Positions 61,801-64,000 of a DNA stretch of 64,000 bases are shown piece by piece. The first letter of the stretch is position 1. The number at the start of each line of letters is the position of its first letter. The position numbers were made by a program, and so were the translations under genes. The notes under the pieces are model-generated. The model made no database searches. It was not told where the DNA came from and saw only the letters and a list, made by a program, of their open reading frames with translations. The stretch comes from Gymnopilus junonius (taxonomy: Eukaryota > Basidiomycota > Agaricomycetes > Agaricales > Galerinaceae), in NCBI GenBank assembly GCA_015501075.1, contig JADNYJ010000077.1:62001-126000 (forward strand). The letters run 5' to 3'.

Positions 61801-64000
61801 GGTGCGACTAGCTTGCTCGGTGCTGACTACTCTCATGGCCACTCCGGATGGTGTCAGGTACCTCGCTACGGAAGATCAATTTTTGGCGGAGATTGTGAAG
61901 GGCTTCGCGCAATTAGACCCTGTCAGAGATTGCAATTATGATATACAATTAACAGTCAGACTGATTTTTTTTCAGTTCAATGGAGTTCCAGATTCTGATC
62001 CCATCTTCTCGAAGAAGAGAGTAGCAGAGACCTTGACTTACGGCTATCTGGAGATGCTTGGCACCCTTAGCAAATTCAAGGATGGGATTGAGTGAGTTCA
62101 TTGTGCCGTGAATAATTTTTGGATCTCTTACCTATTAAATATACTAGATTACTGGAAAAGTTTAAGGTTTTCACTGCGTTTTACCATCTCAGTGAGCTGC
62201 GAAGTCGTGAAGATTTGATTAAGGGCATTATTGAAGATCTAGACTACAGCAAGTGTGTGCCTCTTTATCTTGGTTCAGTTTTTCCTTCTCACGAGATTCC
62301 TTCCACAGTGATGGCCATCCTCGAATAGTCCTGTCCAAAGCCTTGACATCCAGCTATAAGGTATGACACTTTTTTTCCAATTCTAATTTGAACTCAAGCC
62401 ACTTATCACAGCATATTCGTTTATATGCCACAAGGCACCTTGGATCTTTAATTCGAGGATCCCCCGTTGCAAATGCCTGGACTCTACGTCTCTTGTTAAC
62501 GCAACTATATGATCCCTCTGCCGAAGTTTGCGAGCTTGCTGTTGAATTCTTGGAAGAAGCATGCGAGTCCAAGGAGATTCTTCAATTGGTAGTTGAAATG
62601 CAGCCCACAATGGATCATCTTGGCGACATTGGACAAAGATTGTTGCTCAAGTGCGTAATTTGTCAAGTACCGAATGAGTCGTGCCATAGACTATTCGTAG
62701 GTTTATGTCAACACCGATGGGTTTCAGATACCTTTATGACGCTGGTTACATCGATCGGGAGATGGAATCTTGGTTTAATGTAACATTAGTTCCGTTGATA
62801 GAGAGATTTCTACTGATTTTTACAGGAGCGTAATATTGACTATGTTGTCGAAGTGGAAGTCTTTCTTTCCAAGGTATTTAATTACTCCAATGCTGGCGAC
62901 GACGACGACGATCTTCTGTGCGTTTCTTTAACATCTTTGTCGTTTTCGGTCTTTGACGTAGAGCAATACCAAGTGAATTTGATGGGACTGTTCCAGCCCA
63001 TTTCTATGGTGAAATGGCAAAGACGGAGCTCGGCTGCCAAATTTTACAGGAGAAAGGCCACTTCATGGAATTTTCCCAATTTATTCGGCAACACAGTCAT
63101 GAAAACGAAGATACCGATCTTATTTTGAAGCTAAAGAGTATTCTCTGGGCAGTGGTGAGTGATCGAAGTGCTTTTCAGATCATGCTTGTGCTCATGCTAA
63201 ATCAGGGTAACATCGGTGCTACTGAAGGAGGTCTTCATTTCTGTGAAGAAGATGAAATCATACCAGCTATTCTCGAAATAGCCGAAAATTCCCCCATTCC
63301 ATCCGTGCGAGGGTAATTATATTACTGTTGAGTTTTCTGTTTTGGCTAACAGTCCCTTGCAGTACATGTTTCTTTGTCCTGGGTCTAATCTCCACGACTA
63401 CACAAGGTGCTGAGATATTGGATGACTATCATTGGGAAGCAACACTTTCACCCCTTGGGCTCCCGACAGGTCTTTGCATACCGGCCGACATTGATAGATT
63501 CATTTCCGTACGTCTAGAATTCCATGTCATTGAACTTTTTCTTGAAAGCACTCAGTAGCTGCCTTCATGGACTCCAGTCACTCCGAGCAAACCTGAGAAT
63601 CAGCTATTACCCCCGACTGCTGAGCCGGAGATTGAAGCTATCACTGCCATCCAAAATCTTGCTAACACAGTAATCGCAAACGCTGCTTCGCGATCGCTGG
63701 CTAGGTGGGCGCCTCAATTTTTTCGACCTTGTATAAGCTAAGCTACGTGCAGAATCAAAGCTCGCCCGGAAACGCGTGGCATATTTTCATCCTCGGAGAT
63801 GTTCTATAGGGCTTTGCACATAATGTCTACACAACGATACCGCCTTCCGGTCCGTCGGTATATTGTGGAATTATTCAATCAAGAAATGAATCAAGACCTG
63901 GTCAATGCTCTCAATGACACTGCCAAAAGGTTGAAACCCTCGCCATCGTATAAGCCCCCGCGAACAGATACCATTCGGATGAGTGTCTTCGGAAGGTTGG
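58833..64000 (+). CDS. TSC11: Rictor/Tsc11 (Avo3), TORC2 subunit, 3' end beyond window
   Basis: Defining scaffold of TOR complex 2. Start at 58833 (MPAHLTVPSASSSNMLGTSA). An HR1-like coiled coil follows (QLDILNNQLAVENRIKEGAE, ESELDTAKNKISVITKRIQ). The Rictor N-terminal armadillo region is read across many short introns: VLPCFGDKCSKQCRAAAYRV, AIKLIRKIVEIG, GVIRFLLHVLGEGPVELAPI, MALSAITDAYGKGPDHADRM, EIILDMFFDLLNIKTPAWYQ. Then VFYMATDYKRGESRIVGTSA, NTRWVRLACSVLTTLMATPD, GYLEMLGTLSKFKDGIELLE, the conserved HLGSLIRGSPVANAWTLRLL, DPSAEVCELAVEFLEEACES, and the C-terminal domain with NSPIPSVRGTCFFVLGLIST. One intron (60367-60423) has a GC donor (AG before GCGAGT). No frame breaks seen. Confidence 0.93.

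Overview
The window is fungal nuclear DNA, almost certainly from a mushroom-forming basidiomycete (Agaricomycetes). Genes are dense and carry many introns of about 50-65 nt with GT..AG (a few GC..AG) borders. The families fit this group: an E2-like/F-box fusion, agaricomycete F-box proteins, membrane-bound copper radical oxidases, a GH131-CBM1 glucanase and a CE16 acetyl esterase. The enzyme set suggests a litter or wood decomposer. No bacterial-type operons, CRISPR arrays, rRNA or convincing tRNA genes were seen.

Layout. 1-5.5 kb: CTK2-type cyclin (cut by the left edge), E2-like/F-box protein, Hsp90 co-chaperone Cdc37. 5.5-7 kb: gene-free with short repeats. 7-10 kb: an unrecognised secreted glycoprotein and an alpha/beta-hydrolase whose frame is broken several times. 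10-20 kb: two glyoxal-oxidase-type copper radical oxidases in divergent orientation, with mitochondrial ribosomal protein uS7 and an F-box gene between them. 20.5-25.8 kb: three epoxide hydrolases, two intact in tandem and one inverted and damaged. 26-33 kb: meiotic MutS homologue MSH5 and AGC kinase Ypk1. 33-36.5 kb: gene-free, with a 446-bp inverted-repeat element. 36.5-45 kb: full-length ABCB/MDR transporter and a VAP (MSP-domain) ER protein. 45-50.5 kb: CE16 esterase, an unrecognised gene crossing a transposon-like element, and a membrane-anchored Cu/Zn superoxide dismutase. 50.6-58.5 kb: GH131-CBM1 glucanase, a CSC1/OSCA channel and complex I subunit NDUFS4. 58.8 kb to the right edge: Rictor/Tsc11, the TORC2 subunit, incomplete.

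Functional threads. Copper radical oxidases (H2O2 producers), superoxide dismutase, CE16 and GH131 fit extracellular plant-polymer attack. Epoxide hydrolases and the MDR pump fit xenobiotic handling. Rictor and Ypk1 belong to one pathway (TORC2 to Ypk) and lie about 26 kb apart.

Two themes deserve attention. First, at least nine loci, including genes expected to be indispensable (uS7m, NDUFS4), contain single-base frame breaks that nearly all look like loss of one base from a short homopolymer; this suggests sequence error more than mass pseudogenisation. Second, a 794-bp element with 25-bp perfect terminal inverted repeats and a perfect 8-bp target-site duplication carries three covarying GC-rich hairpins and appears to contain coding exons of the neighbouring gene. 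All exon coordinates were worked out by eye from splice signals and family conservation.
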